NCBI GenBank assembly: GCA_028564925.1 | Contig: CM053033.1 | Coordinates: 201,733,107 to 201,797,106, forward strand | From: Lithobates sylvaticus | Lineage: Eukaryota; Chordata; Amphibia; Anura; Ranidae | Length of the DNA: 64,000 bases | Direction: 5' to 3' | Shown here: piece after piece, positions 46,014-56,875 of the stretch | How positions within the stretch are numbered: the first letter of the stretch is position 1 | Layout of the letters: the number at the start of each line of letters is the position of its first letter | The notes under the pieces: model-generated | Seen by the model: only the letters and a program-made list of their open reading frames with translations | Databases searched by the model: none | What the model was told of the DNA's origin: nothing | Translations under genes and position numbers: made by a program

Positions 46014-46416
46014 TAATGCCCCATACACACGGTCGGAAATTTCGACCACAAAATCCGTCAGATTTTTTCAGACGGATTTTGTCCGACACTGGTGTTGCAT
46101 ACACACGGTCGGACAAGGTTGTCGGAAAATCCAATCATCCTGAACGTGGTGATGTTCGTTGCGTACGACGGGACTACGTAGAGGCTAGTAGCCAATAGCT
46201 TTGGTCTTGTAATGTGATCTGAGCATGTGTGGCACTTTGTCCGTCGGAATTCGCTACACACGATAGGAAAATTTGAGAGCAGGAGATAAAACTTTGTCCG
46301 TCGGAAAATCCGACGGAAAAAGTCCGATGGAGCCTACACACGGTCGGAATTTCTGACAACATTGTCCGATAGGACATTTTCCGTCGGGAAAATCTGACCG
46401 TGTGTATGGGGCATTA
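46014..46416. mobile_element. MITE with GCCCCATACACACGG termini
   Basis: Inverted ends TAATGCCCCATACACACGGT and ACCGTGTGTATGGGGCATTA; the interior is rich in GTCGGA and TCCGAC motifs. Same family as 4355-4717. Confidence 0.85.
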
Positions 46417-46424
46417 GAGTGCTA

Positions 46425-46902
46425 ACTCAAGAGATTTCAGCTGCGCCGTATTCCCCAGGATCTTGCTGGGAGGAGTGTGATGGGTGTTACTTCCTCTTTT
46501 TTCCCCCCTGCAAATTAAAAGCATAATGGGCTAGTATGCATCACATACTAGCCCATTATGTGACACATACCTGCAAACAAATCCATCGCTGTCCCCTGTG
46601 CAGGCCGCGTCCATCTTAGCCCCTCTTCCTTCCAGGGGCCGCGGACTCTGGCTCTATGACTGGCCGGAGCCGTGTGACGCATGTGCACGGGAGCCGTCCA
46701 TAACGGCACATGCTGGGGGAAGGAACGGCACAGAGGTCAGTTTCTTCACAGCGCATGTGCCGATTACATCATCGGCACACTACAAGTGAAACATCTCCTA
46801 AACGGCACACGTTTAGGAGATATTTCCACTACTTATAGGTAAGCCTTATTCTAGGCTTACCTATAGTTAAAAGTCACTAGGAAGGGTTTACAACCACTTT
46901 AA
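46425..46902. mobile_element. TTAA-type repeat with TAATGGGCTAGTATG hairpin
   Basis: Contains the hairpin CATAATGGGCTAGTATG / CATACTAGCCCATTATG at 46521-46562, and ends GGTTTACAACCACTTTAA. A related hairpin occurs near 60776-60816. The left end is uncertain. Bases 46903-47690 include short inverted segments (47160-47320) but no gene. Confidence 0.45.
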
Positions 46903-47929
46903 AGGAGGAGGGGCCCCCAGACAGACCTCCCCTACCCTCATCTGTTAATACCACCATTACTGTACTGTAAATATATAAAGAAATACATTTAAAGAAAAAT
47001 GCTTGCTTCTTCTTTGACTGTGGGGCTCCACGATAATGCACCGCTCTTCCTCCTCCTCTATCCCACGTCACCATTTTTCAAAGGCGATGTAATTGGTAGC
47101 CCGATTCTTCTTCCTTCGTTCTGTGCTAGCCCAACGATAATGTCGCTCCTGATCTTGTGCATGTGCGGTATGATGTCTAGGAGGCCTGTTATTAAAAAAT
47201 AGCAAAGCACGCCAGATCTTGTACAGTGCATGCGCTGTATATAACCTGATGCATGTGCCATACGTGATCTGGGGAGGCTTGTTATTGAACAATAATAGGC
47301 CATCCCAGATCACCTACTGTATATCACATAAGCCATACAAGTCAATTTTGAAATATATACCAGTTTGTAGACGCTATAACTTTCACACAATCCAAATAAC
47401 CTGTTGCCGCCCACGCTATAGCATACCTCCCAACTGTCCCGGATTTCGAGGGACTGTCCTGGATTTGGAACAATGTCCCTCTTTCCTCCTCATTTGTCCC
47501 TCATTTTGGTCTGATCTGTATAGTTGTATATAAACTACTTATCTATTAAAAAGTGTTTGGCGATGCTAAACCTTTCATCCAATTTTTTATTGTTGCATTT
47601 GGAAATTCCAAAAGTCAGTATAAAGGTATAGTATTAGTAAAAAAAACACTTGTGGGTTTAACTAATCATTTTTTTTTTTTTTTTTTGTAGAATTCTCTTT
47701 TAAGTGGCATGGCAGGGGGTTTGTCCTGTGTCTCCTGAGTCCTTCGCTGAGTCCGAAGGATTACAGATGTCAACACAAGCCAGTTATCAGCTTTTTTCTC
47801 CTCATGCTGTCAGCGTGAGATAAAACCGATAAACAGCTTGTGTTGAAGGGACATTGGCACTGATTATCAGGGCACTCCCAACAGTGCCCACCAGTGCTGC
47901 CAATCAGTGCAACCTATCTGTGCACATCA

Positions 47930-48667
47930 GTGAAGGAGAAAAATTACCTGTTTGCAAAATCTTATAACAAACTTATGAAAAAAAAAAAGTTTTTTTCAAA
48001 GTTTTCGGTCTTTTTTCATTTGTTTAGCAAAAAAATTAAAAACCCAGGGGTGATTAACCACTGATGTTAACCCCTTCCCTGCCACTGTCAATAGTACAGT
48101 GACAGTGCATTTTTATAGCACTGATCACTGTATTGGTGTCATTGGTCCCCAAAAACTGTCACTAAGTGTCCAATTTGTCCGCTGCAATATCGCAGTCCCG
48201 CTGATCGCCACCATTACTAGTAAAAACAAAAATGCCATAAAAATATCCCATAGTTTGTAGACGTTATAACTTTTGCGCAAACCAATCAATATACGCTTAC
48301 TGGGATTTTTTTTTTACCAAAAATATGCAGCAGAATACATATTGGCCTAAACTGATGAAGAAATTTGAATTTTTCAATTTTTTTTTATTGGAAATGTTTT
48401 ATAGCAGAAAGTAGAAAATATTGTTTTTTTTTTTTTTTTTCAAAATTGTCGGCCTTTTTTTGTTGATAGCGCAAAAAAGCTGCAGAGGTGATCAAATACC
48501 ACCAAAAGAAAACTCTATTCTACTCTATGGAAAAAAAAAGGACATCAATTTTATTTGGGTACACCGTCGCACGACCGCGCAATTGTCAGTTAAAGCGATA
48601 CAGTGCCGTATCGCAAAAAAATGGCCTGGTCATGAAGTAAAACCTTCCGGGGGACTGAAGTAGTTAA
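47930..48667. mobile_element. two fused TTAA-family remnants
   Basis: A family core fragment up to about 48055 is followed by a second that carries the core at 48470-48620 and ends AGTAGTTAA (48659-48667). The left termini are missing. Confidence 0.5.
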
Positions 48668-49865
48668 AGCGAAGTTCCACCCACTTTTTTAACGTTCTCT
48701 TTTGTAACATATATATGGCAATAGTTTCATCATCGATCGTTTTTTTTTTTCTGTCACCTTACCATGTTTATAAGCTTTTTCATTTTACTTCCTCCTTCTC
48801 CCACCCGCGGCTGATAACGTAATTTTCTTGCGGCGCACCGTCTCCTGGGAGCTTTGTGTCATAATTCCCAGGAGTCAGTGTGGATCGCCACCGCTCAGCA
48901 TTGTGAGATTTCGTCGTTGCCATCACAACGGGACGGGCACTTCCGACGCCACCGCCCGTTGTGATGGCAACGTCAGAAGTTTACGGCGCTGCAAGCCGAA
49001 CATACTGCATATGCGCGAGAACGGGCGGTGCATGCTGCTCGCTCAGCTGCACCGTATCCCGGAAGATTCTGCTTGTGGGCTTCACATGCCCACTTATTTA
49101 ATTTATTAAAATAAAAAAAAAAAAAAATGTAAAAAAATAAAATGTTGAAAGTATGCTTTTACCGATTGCCGACCAGCGCACGCAGATGTACTTCGGCAGA
49201 ATGGCACTGGCAGGCAAAAGGGCGTACAGGTACATCCCCTTTAAGAAGCGATGTCGCGAGTGCGCCGCCGGAAGGCGCACACGTGTTTCCGCCGTGGTCT
49301 CCGTGACCGTTGACCGCTGGTCCCGCGGACTCGATGTCTGGCTGGTGCCCGCGATCGTGTCACGGAGAGGAAGAACGGGGAGATGCTTTTGTAAACAAAG
49401 CATTTCCCCGTTCTGCCTAGTGACAGGACAGAGATCAGTGCTCTCTGTCATTGAGAGCAGTGATCACTGTCCTGTGTGTTCAAGCCCAGCCCCCTCACCG
49501 TTAGAATCACTCCCTAGGACACACATACAGTGGCGTACTAAGGGGGGTGCGGGGGGGGGGCGGGCCGCACCGGGTGCCACACACTGGGGGGGGTGCCAGG
49601 CCGGCGCCCCCCTCCGCGATGGAAGCGGTGACAGCGCGCCGCCGCCGAGCGCTGATATAACACATCAGCGGCTCAGCGGCGCAGCGGCGCGGTGAGTGAC
49701 AGGCTGCGCAGGTGAGGTGAGGTGAGAGGAGGGGGAGGGTGTTCGGCGCGCTCCGCGGCTCTCCGTGGCTCTGATCTCAGCCGAGCAGAGTGATGCCGCC
49801 GGCTCCGCCTCCCCCTCCTCCTTGTAGTGCTGTGTGTCCCGCGCTGACACTCCTGACCTGAGGGA

Positions 49866-50300
49866 GGTAGGTACATTATGGGTTGTAGGGGGGGTCTGTA
49901 CTGAAGGGGGGGGGGGGTCATTCTGTACTGAAGGATGGGGTCACTGTACTGCACGGGGGTCTGCATGTATAGGGGGGGGGTCTGTACTGAAGGGGGGGTT
50001 TGTACTGAAGGGGGGGTCTGCATTGTAGTAGGGGGGTCTGTACTGAAGGGGGGGTTTGTACTGAAGGGGGGGGGTCACAAAGGGGGGTCTGAATTGTAGG
50101 GGGGGTCTGCATTGTAGGGGGGGTCTGTACTAAAGGGGGGGGGCTCTGCATTGTAGGGGGCGTCTCCACTGTAGGGGGGTCTGTACTGAAGGGGGGGTCT
50201 GCACTGTAGGGGGGTTGTGCAGGGGTGGGGGTCTGTATTGTAGGGGGGGGTCTGTATTGTAGGCGGGTCTGTGTAACATGCAGGGGTCCAGAGCTCTAGG
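49866..50300. repeat. G-rich minisatellite (GGGGGGTCTGTACTGAA units)
   Basis: About 18 irregular units of 17-25 bp with runs of 5-9 G on the + strand. Four or more G runs lie within short distances throughout, so G-quadruplex formation is plausible. Confidence 0.85.
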
Positions 50301-50319
50301 GGGGGGGGGGGGGTGTCTG

Positions 50320-50745
50320 TGTAACATACAGGTGTCTAGAGGTGCAGGGTGCTGTGTAATGTAAAGGGGTCTAGAGGTGCAGGGTGCCGTGTAATGTAAA
50401 GGGGTCTAGAGGTGCATGGTGCCGTGTAATGTAAAGGGGTCTAGAGGTGCAGGGTGCTGTGTAATGTAAAGGGGTCTATAGGTGCTTTGTAATGTAAAGG
50501 GGTCCAGAGGTTTTGTAATGTAAAGGGGTCCAGAGGTGCTTTGTAATGTAAAGGGGTCCAGAGGTTTTGTAATGTAAAGGGGTCCAGAGGTGCTTTGTAA
50601 TGTAAAGGGGTCCAGGGTGCTGTGTAATGTAAAGGGGTATAGAGGTGCAGGGTGCTGTGTAATGTAAAGGGGTCTAGAGGTGCAGGGTGCTGTGTAATGT
50701 AAAGGGGTCTAGAGGTGCAGGGTGCTGTGTAATGTACACAGTAGT
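50320..50745. repeat. minisatellite (TGTAATGTAAAGGGGTCTAG units)
   Basis: About 11 units of 27-40 bp built from TGTAATGTAAAGGGGTCTAG and AGGTGCAGGGTGC. It produces the repeated Thr/Pro/Leu frames on the minus strand. Confidence 0.85.
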
Positions 50746-51643
50746 GACAAAGATATTTAAGGATGCAGAGGTATGCAGGGAGCACAGTGGGGTGTTTTTA
50801 CGTTTTAAGGTGGGGGGGGGGGGTGCCAGATATAGGATCCGCCCCGGGTGCCAAATGCACTAGGTACGCCCCTCCACACATAACCCCTTCACTGCCAGTG
50901 ACACAGTAATCTGTGCATTTTTATACCATCGATCGCTGTATAAATGACAACGGTCCCAAAATAGTGTCAAAATTGTCCGATGTGCCCGCCATAATGTCGC
51001 AGTCAGTCACAATAAAAATCGCAGATCGCCGCCATTATTAATAAAAAAAAAAAATGCTATAAACCTATCCCCTATTTTGTAGACGCTATAACTTTTGCGC
51101 CAACCAATCAATATACGCTTATTGTGATTTTTTACCAAACATATGTAGAATACATATCGGCTTAAACTGAGGAAAAAATATGTTTTTTATATATTTTGGG
51201 GGGATATTTATTATAGCAAAAAGTAAAAAATATTGAGTTTTTTTTTCAAAATTGTCGCTCTTTTTTTTATAGCGCAAAAAATAAAAACTGCAGAGGCGAT
51301 CAAATACCACCAAAAGAAAACTCTATTTGTGGGGGGGAAAAAGGACGTACATTTTGTTTGGGTACAATGTCGCACGACCGTGCAATTGTCAGTTAAAGCG
51401 ACGCAGTGCCGAATCGCAAAAAGTGCTCTGGTCAGGAAGGGGGTAAATTTTTCCGGGCTGAAGTGGTTAATGAGCAGAGTGGTGTAAAAGCACAACACTG
51501 GAAACACAAGCCAAACTTTCACATAGAACCGACAGTCAAATTATTTCCTTCTGACTCTATTAAGTTGTGGGCTTTACTAACACCATTCCTACACGCTGAG
51601 AGCAGCACATCACACAGCGTCTGGTACTTCAGGGAGTACCAAC

Positions 51644-51661
51644 ATGGCGGACGCCCGCTGA
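51644..51661 (+). other. possible upstream ORF 1 in CCDC97 leader
   Basis: ATG followed by four codons and TGA (MADAR). It lies on an ATGGCGG core, so it may simply be a transcription-factor site. It acts as an upstream ORF only if transcription starts before it. Confidence 0.3.
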
Positions 51662-51715
51662 TACTGCACGGGTGTAACAAGGTCCTTCCGGTGTATCACT
51701 AGGAGGTGTAGCAAG

Positions 51716-51754
51716 ATGGCGGCATGCAGACTTCCGGCGTCAGAGAGGAAATAG
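51716..51754 (+). other. possible upstream ORF 2 in CCDC97 leader
   Basis: ATG in good context (AAGATGG) opens a 12-codon frame (MAACRLPASERK) closed by TAG 15 bases before the main start codon. It overlaps a YY1-type motif. If transcribed, it could dampen translation of the main frame. Confidence 0.35.
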
Positions 51755-51769
51755 AGTTGGAGGAGTAAG

Positions 51770-51857
51770 ATGGCGGTGTCCTGTGGCGATTCCCAGGTGA
51801 TGACTGGGAGCTCGGAGGGAGATGTGGAAGAGCAGGAGAGCAACAAAGATGACCAAG
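51770..51857 (+). CDS. CCDC97: CCDC97 coding exon 1
   Basis: Encodes MAVSCGDSQVMTGSSEGDVE and then EQESNKDDQ, ending with one base of an Asp codon; donor GTGAGC. The CCDC97 N-terminus is poorly conserved, so homology alone is weak. The call rests on phase, an acidic composition like the next exon, and the promoter motifs just upstream. Confidence 0.8.
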
Positions 51858-52694
51858 GTGAGCTGTCACCTCACCACCTGTCTGGTAATATAGGTGAGGG
51901 GGCCACATGTGCCTTCTGATAGGAGCAGCGTTATATATATACATTGTTTACATGGCTGCCTGTCCTGTACTGAGACATGTACACTACATGTGATACCCAT
52001 AGATAATGAGTGGTGAAAATATCCATTATTGATGATTATTAACTTGGCGAGGTTGTCACAAGAAGGTCATATAAAGTGAAAGTGATTATTTTTTACATTT
52101 CAGAAGCCCAGATGTCCATAATATGGAAAGTCTGCTTCCTTTTTAAAAAAAATGTTTTTTTCTCTGGGCCGGTCCCCAAACTGCCCCCCCCCCCCCCTCA
52201 TGTTTTTGGGTGTCTCCTTTAGACAGGCATCTACCAAGGAGACACCCCAACCAGGGGCGCATGCGTCCAATAAATGCACAGCACCCAGCAATCCACGCCC
52301 CCCTGCTCCCTCCTCCCAGACAGCTCTTCTCCAATTAGAAAGTTCGGAGAATGGCGTAGGTCAGGGCTTGATAAATTTACTTGGAATCTAGGAGCCAGCT
52401 AAAAAAAATTAGGAGCCAGGTTTTCTTTTAACGACCGACATGGAGACGAGTGAGGGGAAGATGGCCCCCCTCCCGTCTCCAAGTCATTGCAGGGCGGAAG
52501 CGACCTCAAATCGTCACTTCCGCCCATAGCTCTTAAAGGGACTTTTTATTTTTATTCTTTTCAAATTAAATTAAATTTTTTATTTTTTTTAGTGTAGTCT
52601 TTTTGACCCCAGATCTCATATTTAAGAGGACCTGTCATGCTTTTTTCTATTACAAGAGATTTTTACATTTCTTGTAATAGGAATAAAAGTGACA

Positions 52695-52745
<51 letters not shown>

Positions 52746-55700
52746 CAGTGAAAAAATATAAATAAATAAGGAAAAAAAAAAAAATTTAAAAAGCTCCCCA
52801 TCCCGCCGAGCTCGCATACAGAAGCGAATGCATACGCGAGTAGCGCCTGCATATGAAATCCAGTGTTCAAACCACACATGTGAGGTATCGTCGCAATTGG
52901 TAGAGTGAGAGCAATAATTCTAGCCCTAGACCTCCTCTGTAACTCAAAACATGCAACCTGTAGAATTTTTTTTAAATGTGCCTATGGAGATTTTAAAGGG
53001 TAAAAGTTTGTTGCCATTCCACAAGCGGACGCAATTTTGAAGCGTGACATGTTGGGTAACATTATCTTTCACAATATAAAAATGAATTGGGCTAACTTTA
53101 CTGTTGTCTTATTTTTTTTGTTAAAGTATTTTTTCCCAAAAAAGTGCGCTTGTAAGACCGCTGCGCAAATACAGTGTAACAAAAAGTATTGCAACGACTA
53201 GCATTTTATTCTCTAGGGTGTTAGAATAGAAAAAATATTTAATGTTTGGGGGTTCTAAGTAAAGGGAAGGAGATGGGAAGTGAAACAGGCAGGGGAAGCT
53301 CCATTAGCATTAGTGGTTGTCTTGTCATACCAAAGGCCACCACAAGAGGGCGCCATATTCAAGAAGGAACCATAGGACTGCAGAAGGCCGCAAAGCTGCG
53401 GCCTCAATTACTGGCGCGGCCCAACGCGATCGCGCCGGGGGACGGTGTCGCACGGAGACTGGATACCCCAGCTGTGCCACCCCAGGTGCCAGGTTGCTAA
53501 TTCTAGTAGCAAATGCGCCCGGGGTTTGTCGAGCCCTGGCGTAGGTGACAAGGACAGCAGGTATGTGTGCGGGGACACATTGGGCCTTTTTTTTTCATTA
53601 AACTTAAAGGGGTGTTCCGGCATTTAAAAAAAAAAAAAAAAGTCAGCAGCTACAAACACTGTAGCTGCTGACTTTTAATAAGGACACTTGCCTATCCAGC
53701 GAGCCCGCGATGACGGCCCCCCTGAGGCCGATCCGTCCATCGGATCGGCTGCGGGCGCCGCTTTTCTAACTAAGGGAATCAGGCAGTGGAGCCTTGCGGC
53801 TTCACTGCCCGTTTCCTACTGCGCATGCACGGGCCATGCAGCGCTTTGTGAATGGCCCCGTTTTTTCCTGGGACACACACATGTCCCAGAATACAACGGG
53901 GCCGCTCGCCGAGGAGGAAGAATTGAAGAAACAGCGCTGTGGAATAGAAAGAGGCAGATTAGGAAGACTGCCTAGCAACAGGGGTTTCTGGTGAGTTAAA
54001 ACATTTTTTTTTTTTTTTTTTATAATTGTTTATAATTTTTTTTCTCACAAATGGAGCTTTCTTTTGGTGGTATTTAATCACCGCTGTGTTTTTTTTTTTT
54101 TTTTTTGCAATGTAAGCGAAAAAATAGAGAACATTTTGAAAAAAAATAATATTTTTTTTTAGTTTCTGTCGTAAAATTTTGCAAAGAAGTCATTATTCTT
54201 CATAAATTTGGGCCAATTTATACTACTACGTATGTTTAGTAAAAATAACTGAAATTAGTGTATATTTAGTCTGTGAAAGTCTATAAGCTGTGGTACAAAT
54301 CATTGAAAATTGATCACACCTGATGTACTGACGGCCCGTCTCATTTTTTGAGACCCTAGCAAGCCAGGAAACTTTAAAATAACCCCCAAATTACCGTATT
54401 TATCGGCGTATAACACACACTTTTTTTTTTTTTTTCCCCCTTAAAATCTGGAAAATCATGGGTGCGTGTTATACGCCGATCCCGACCAATCCCCGTCGAT
54501 CTCCGCTAATTGTGAGCGGAGCGATCACCACCGAGATAAACATAGCCGAGTGCACTCAGCTCTGCTCACAGTCACGCCCAGTCCCGCCATTGACCTGTGT
54601 TATGTCCATCATAGAGCGGGACTGGGCGTGACTGTGAGCGGAGCTGAGAAGAGCCGAGTACACTCGGCTATGTGTATCTTGGCTCCACCCAGTCCCTGCG
54701 ATCTCGGTGGCGTTTGCTCCGTTCCGCCCGGTCTCGGCGGCACCAATTTTAAATGCATCCAAGGCTGCACTGGGGGCAAGGCTGCAATGGGCACTGGGGG
54801 CAAGGCTGCAATGGGCACTGGGGGCAAGGCTGCACTGGGGCAAGGCTGCACTGGGCACTGGGGGCAAGGCTGCACTGGGGCAAGGCTGCAATGGACACTG
54901 GGGGCAAGGCTGCACTGGGGCAAGGCTGCAAATGACACTGATAAGGCTGCATTGATGGGCATTTAAATGTTTTAAAAGTTATTTTTTTTTATTTCCTTAA
55001 AATTCCCTCCTAAACTTGGGGTGCATGTTATACGCTTATAAATACGGTACCCCTTTTTGGAAAGTAGACATTCCAAGGTATTTAGTAAGAGGCATGGTGA
55101 GGTTATTTTTTTTTTTTCCCACAATTCTTGGGGAAAATGAAGAACATTGTTTTTTTTTTTTTTTTATTTTACACAAAATTGTCATATCAAGTTATTTCTC
55201 TCACACAGCACATGCATACTTGCAATGACACCAAAATACATTCTGCTATTCCTCCTGAGTATAGCTATACCACATGTGTGAGACTTTTACACAGCGTGGC
55301 CACATACAGAGGCCCAACATCCAAGTAGCACCTCCAGGCGTTCTAGGAGCATAAATTACACATCTAATTTGATGACAACCTTTCACATTTTGAAGGCCCT
55401 GGAGCACCAGGACAATGGAAACGCCCACAAAATGATCCCATTTTTGGAAAGCTAACACTCCAACGTATAATCTATGAGGCATAATGAGTCTTTTGGGACT
55501 GCCTGCACAGGAATGCACGCAACACCTCTGCATCCCCGTGCCATCAAGACACGGCCCTGCACCTCGTAGATTGCAGTATGAACGATCCTTTAATAAAGTG
55601 GTTGTAAACCCTCACATATACCAGTGAAGTGACTGGCCTCAGGTGATACACAGTGATGAAACCAATCCTTCTACATAAGTTGTGCCTGTTTATCTATAGC

Positions 55701-56837
55701 AGTCTTTCCCCTACATCCATTCAAAGTGCAGAATTTACACAGGATCTCTCAGCTCTAAAAAAGCAGGGGGAGGGGATCGGAAGTTACATCAGTAAGGGAA
55801 GGCACATATTCCCCTTCAAACAGGAACAGAGCTGAGGCTGTCAATCTACTGAAGCTCCTCCCCTGTCATATTTTATCTCTTGGTGTCAGGAAAACTTGTC
55901 AGAAGTGATTTATGCTAATAACAGAGGAACGAAGCAGCAGACAGAAATGACACTTGGTGCTCAGGACTGAGACAAGTACACACTATAGAGGGATATGCTT
56001 TGTTTATATTTCATGTCTGAGGTTTACAACCACTTTAAATATACAGGTATCATTGTTTACAGGCTTTTTCCCCCACCCTCATTTTTTTTTCTGTTTAGAT
56101 AACAGCCAGGAATACATGCAGGAGGTTTCAGTTGAAAACGATGGAACCGCTAAGCCTTGTTGTGGGAAGGAAACTGAGGCCAATGGTGAGGGTAATAATT
56201 TGCTTGAAAAAGCCCTAAAAGAGGCACAGCGATTGGGAAGCCGTGAAGACCCAGAAATCCAAGATCCATCAGATGTGAGCAAACCTCTCCTGGATATGTT
56301 CGTTGCAATCATCAAGAGCCACGTACCCATCCGAAGTCAGCAAATAGGGGAGCCAGAGTTCAGCCATGACCAGAAGATGTCCATACTGCTCGACTTGTAC
56401 AATTCCAAGCCTCTCATCTTTCTGGAGCGGTTCCGAAAAGTTCTTAAAGAGGAACATCTGCTGTGCTTCAGCCACCTGTCCGGTGACTACACTGTTGATT
56501 TTTACTTCAAGGAGATCTGTAAAGCTTCTCAGAAGAGAGTCCATCACACGAGAGTCCGCAACAAAAGATACGCTGCTCTGCAACAGCTTATTTCAGGTAA
56601 AGCTTTATGTACAGCTTTGGACCCATCTCATTATGGGGCCAACATTCATTAGTACTGCTGTAAGTGAGTGTGATGTGGCTGCACAGGGTGGCAGGGGGTT
56701 GGTTGATATGGGGTGAAGATTTATTATGGCTTCAGTTGGAGGGCAACACATTATGGGGATTTAGAGACAGGGATGGCAGCAGTGTATGTGGGCATAGATA
56801 GTGGAGGACACTGACGACAACAGTGTTTAGGTGTGCA

Positions 56838-56875
<38 letters not shown>

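Larger units (their letters stand above)
49528..50874. mobile_element. non-autonomous hAT-like element with G-rich minisatellites, TSD CACACATA
   Basis: Exact CACACATA at 49520-49527 and 50875-50882. Ends CAGTGGCGTACTAAGG and CTAGGTACGCCCCTC are inverted. Most of the interior is two minisatellites. Confidence 0.85.
49158..51470. mobile_element. TTAA-family element split by a hAT-like insertion
   Basis: The left part (49158-49519) begins CCGATTGCCGACCAGCGCAC; the right part (50883-51470) has the family core and ends GGGCTGAAGTGGTTAA. The hAT-like element 49528-50874 lies between. The left TTAA itself is degraded. Confidence 0.75.
51590..51769 (+). promoter_or_regulatory. CCDC97: CCDC97 core promoter / 5' UTR with YY1- and ETS-like sites
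   Basis: Not repeat-derived as far as I can see, unlike its surroundings. It has ETS-type CTTCCGG at 51685-51691 and 51731-51737 and three ATGGCGG cores (51644, 51716, 51770), two of them inside full AAGATGGCGG YY1-type sites. There is no TATA box. This combination is typical of TATA-less housekeeping promoters where YY1 and ETS sites surround the start of transcription. The exact start site cannot be fixed from sequence. Confidence 0.6.
54010..55560. mobile_element. inverted TTAA-family copy split by another element
   Basis: It matches the 21677-23220 element in reverse, for example GGAGCATAAATTACACATCT (55348) and GCAAAGAAGTCATTATTCTT (54180). It is interrupted by 54392-55049. The ends are eroded. 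Confidence 0.6.

Noticed and set aside
49673-50785. Pro/Thr-rich minus-strand frames (TPPSVQTPP, LDPFTLHS repeats)
   Set aside because: Translations of two minisatellites in a non-autonomous hAT-like element.
54556-54962. Overlapping Ala/Pro/Cys-rich frames on both strands
   Set aside because: Produced by the GCTGCA-rich minisatellite inside a MITE.
56115-56117. ATG at the start of the second CCDC97 exon as the translation start
   Set aside because: The exon has a clear acceptor and an open upstream phase that joins exon 1 at 51857 exactly, so this Met is internal.
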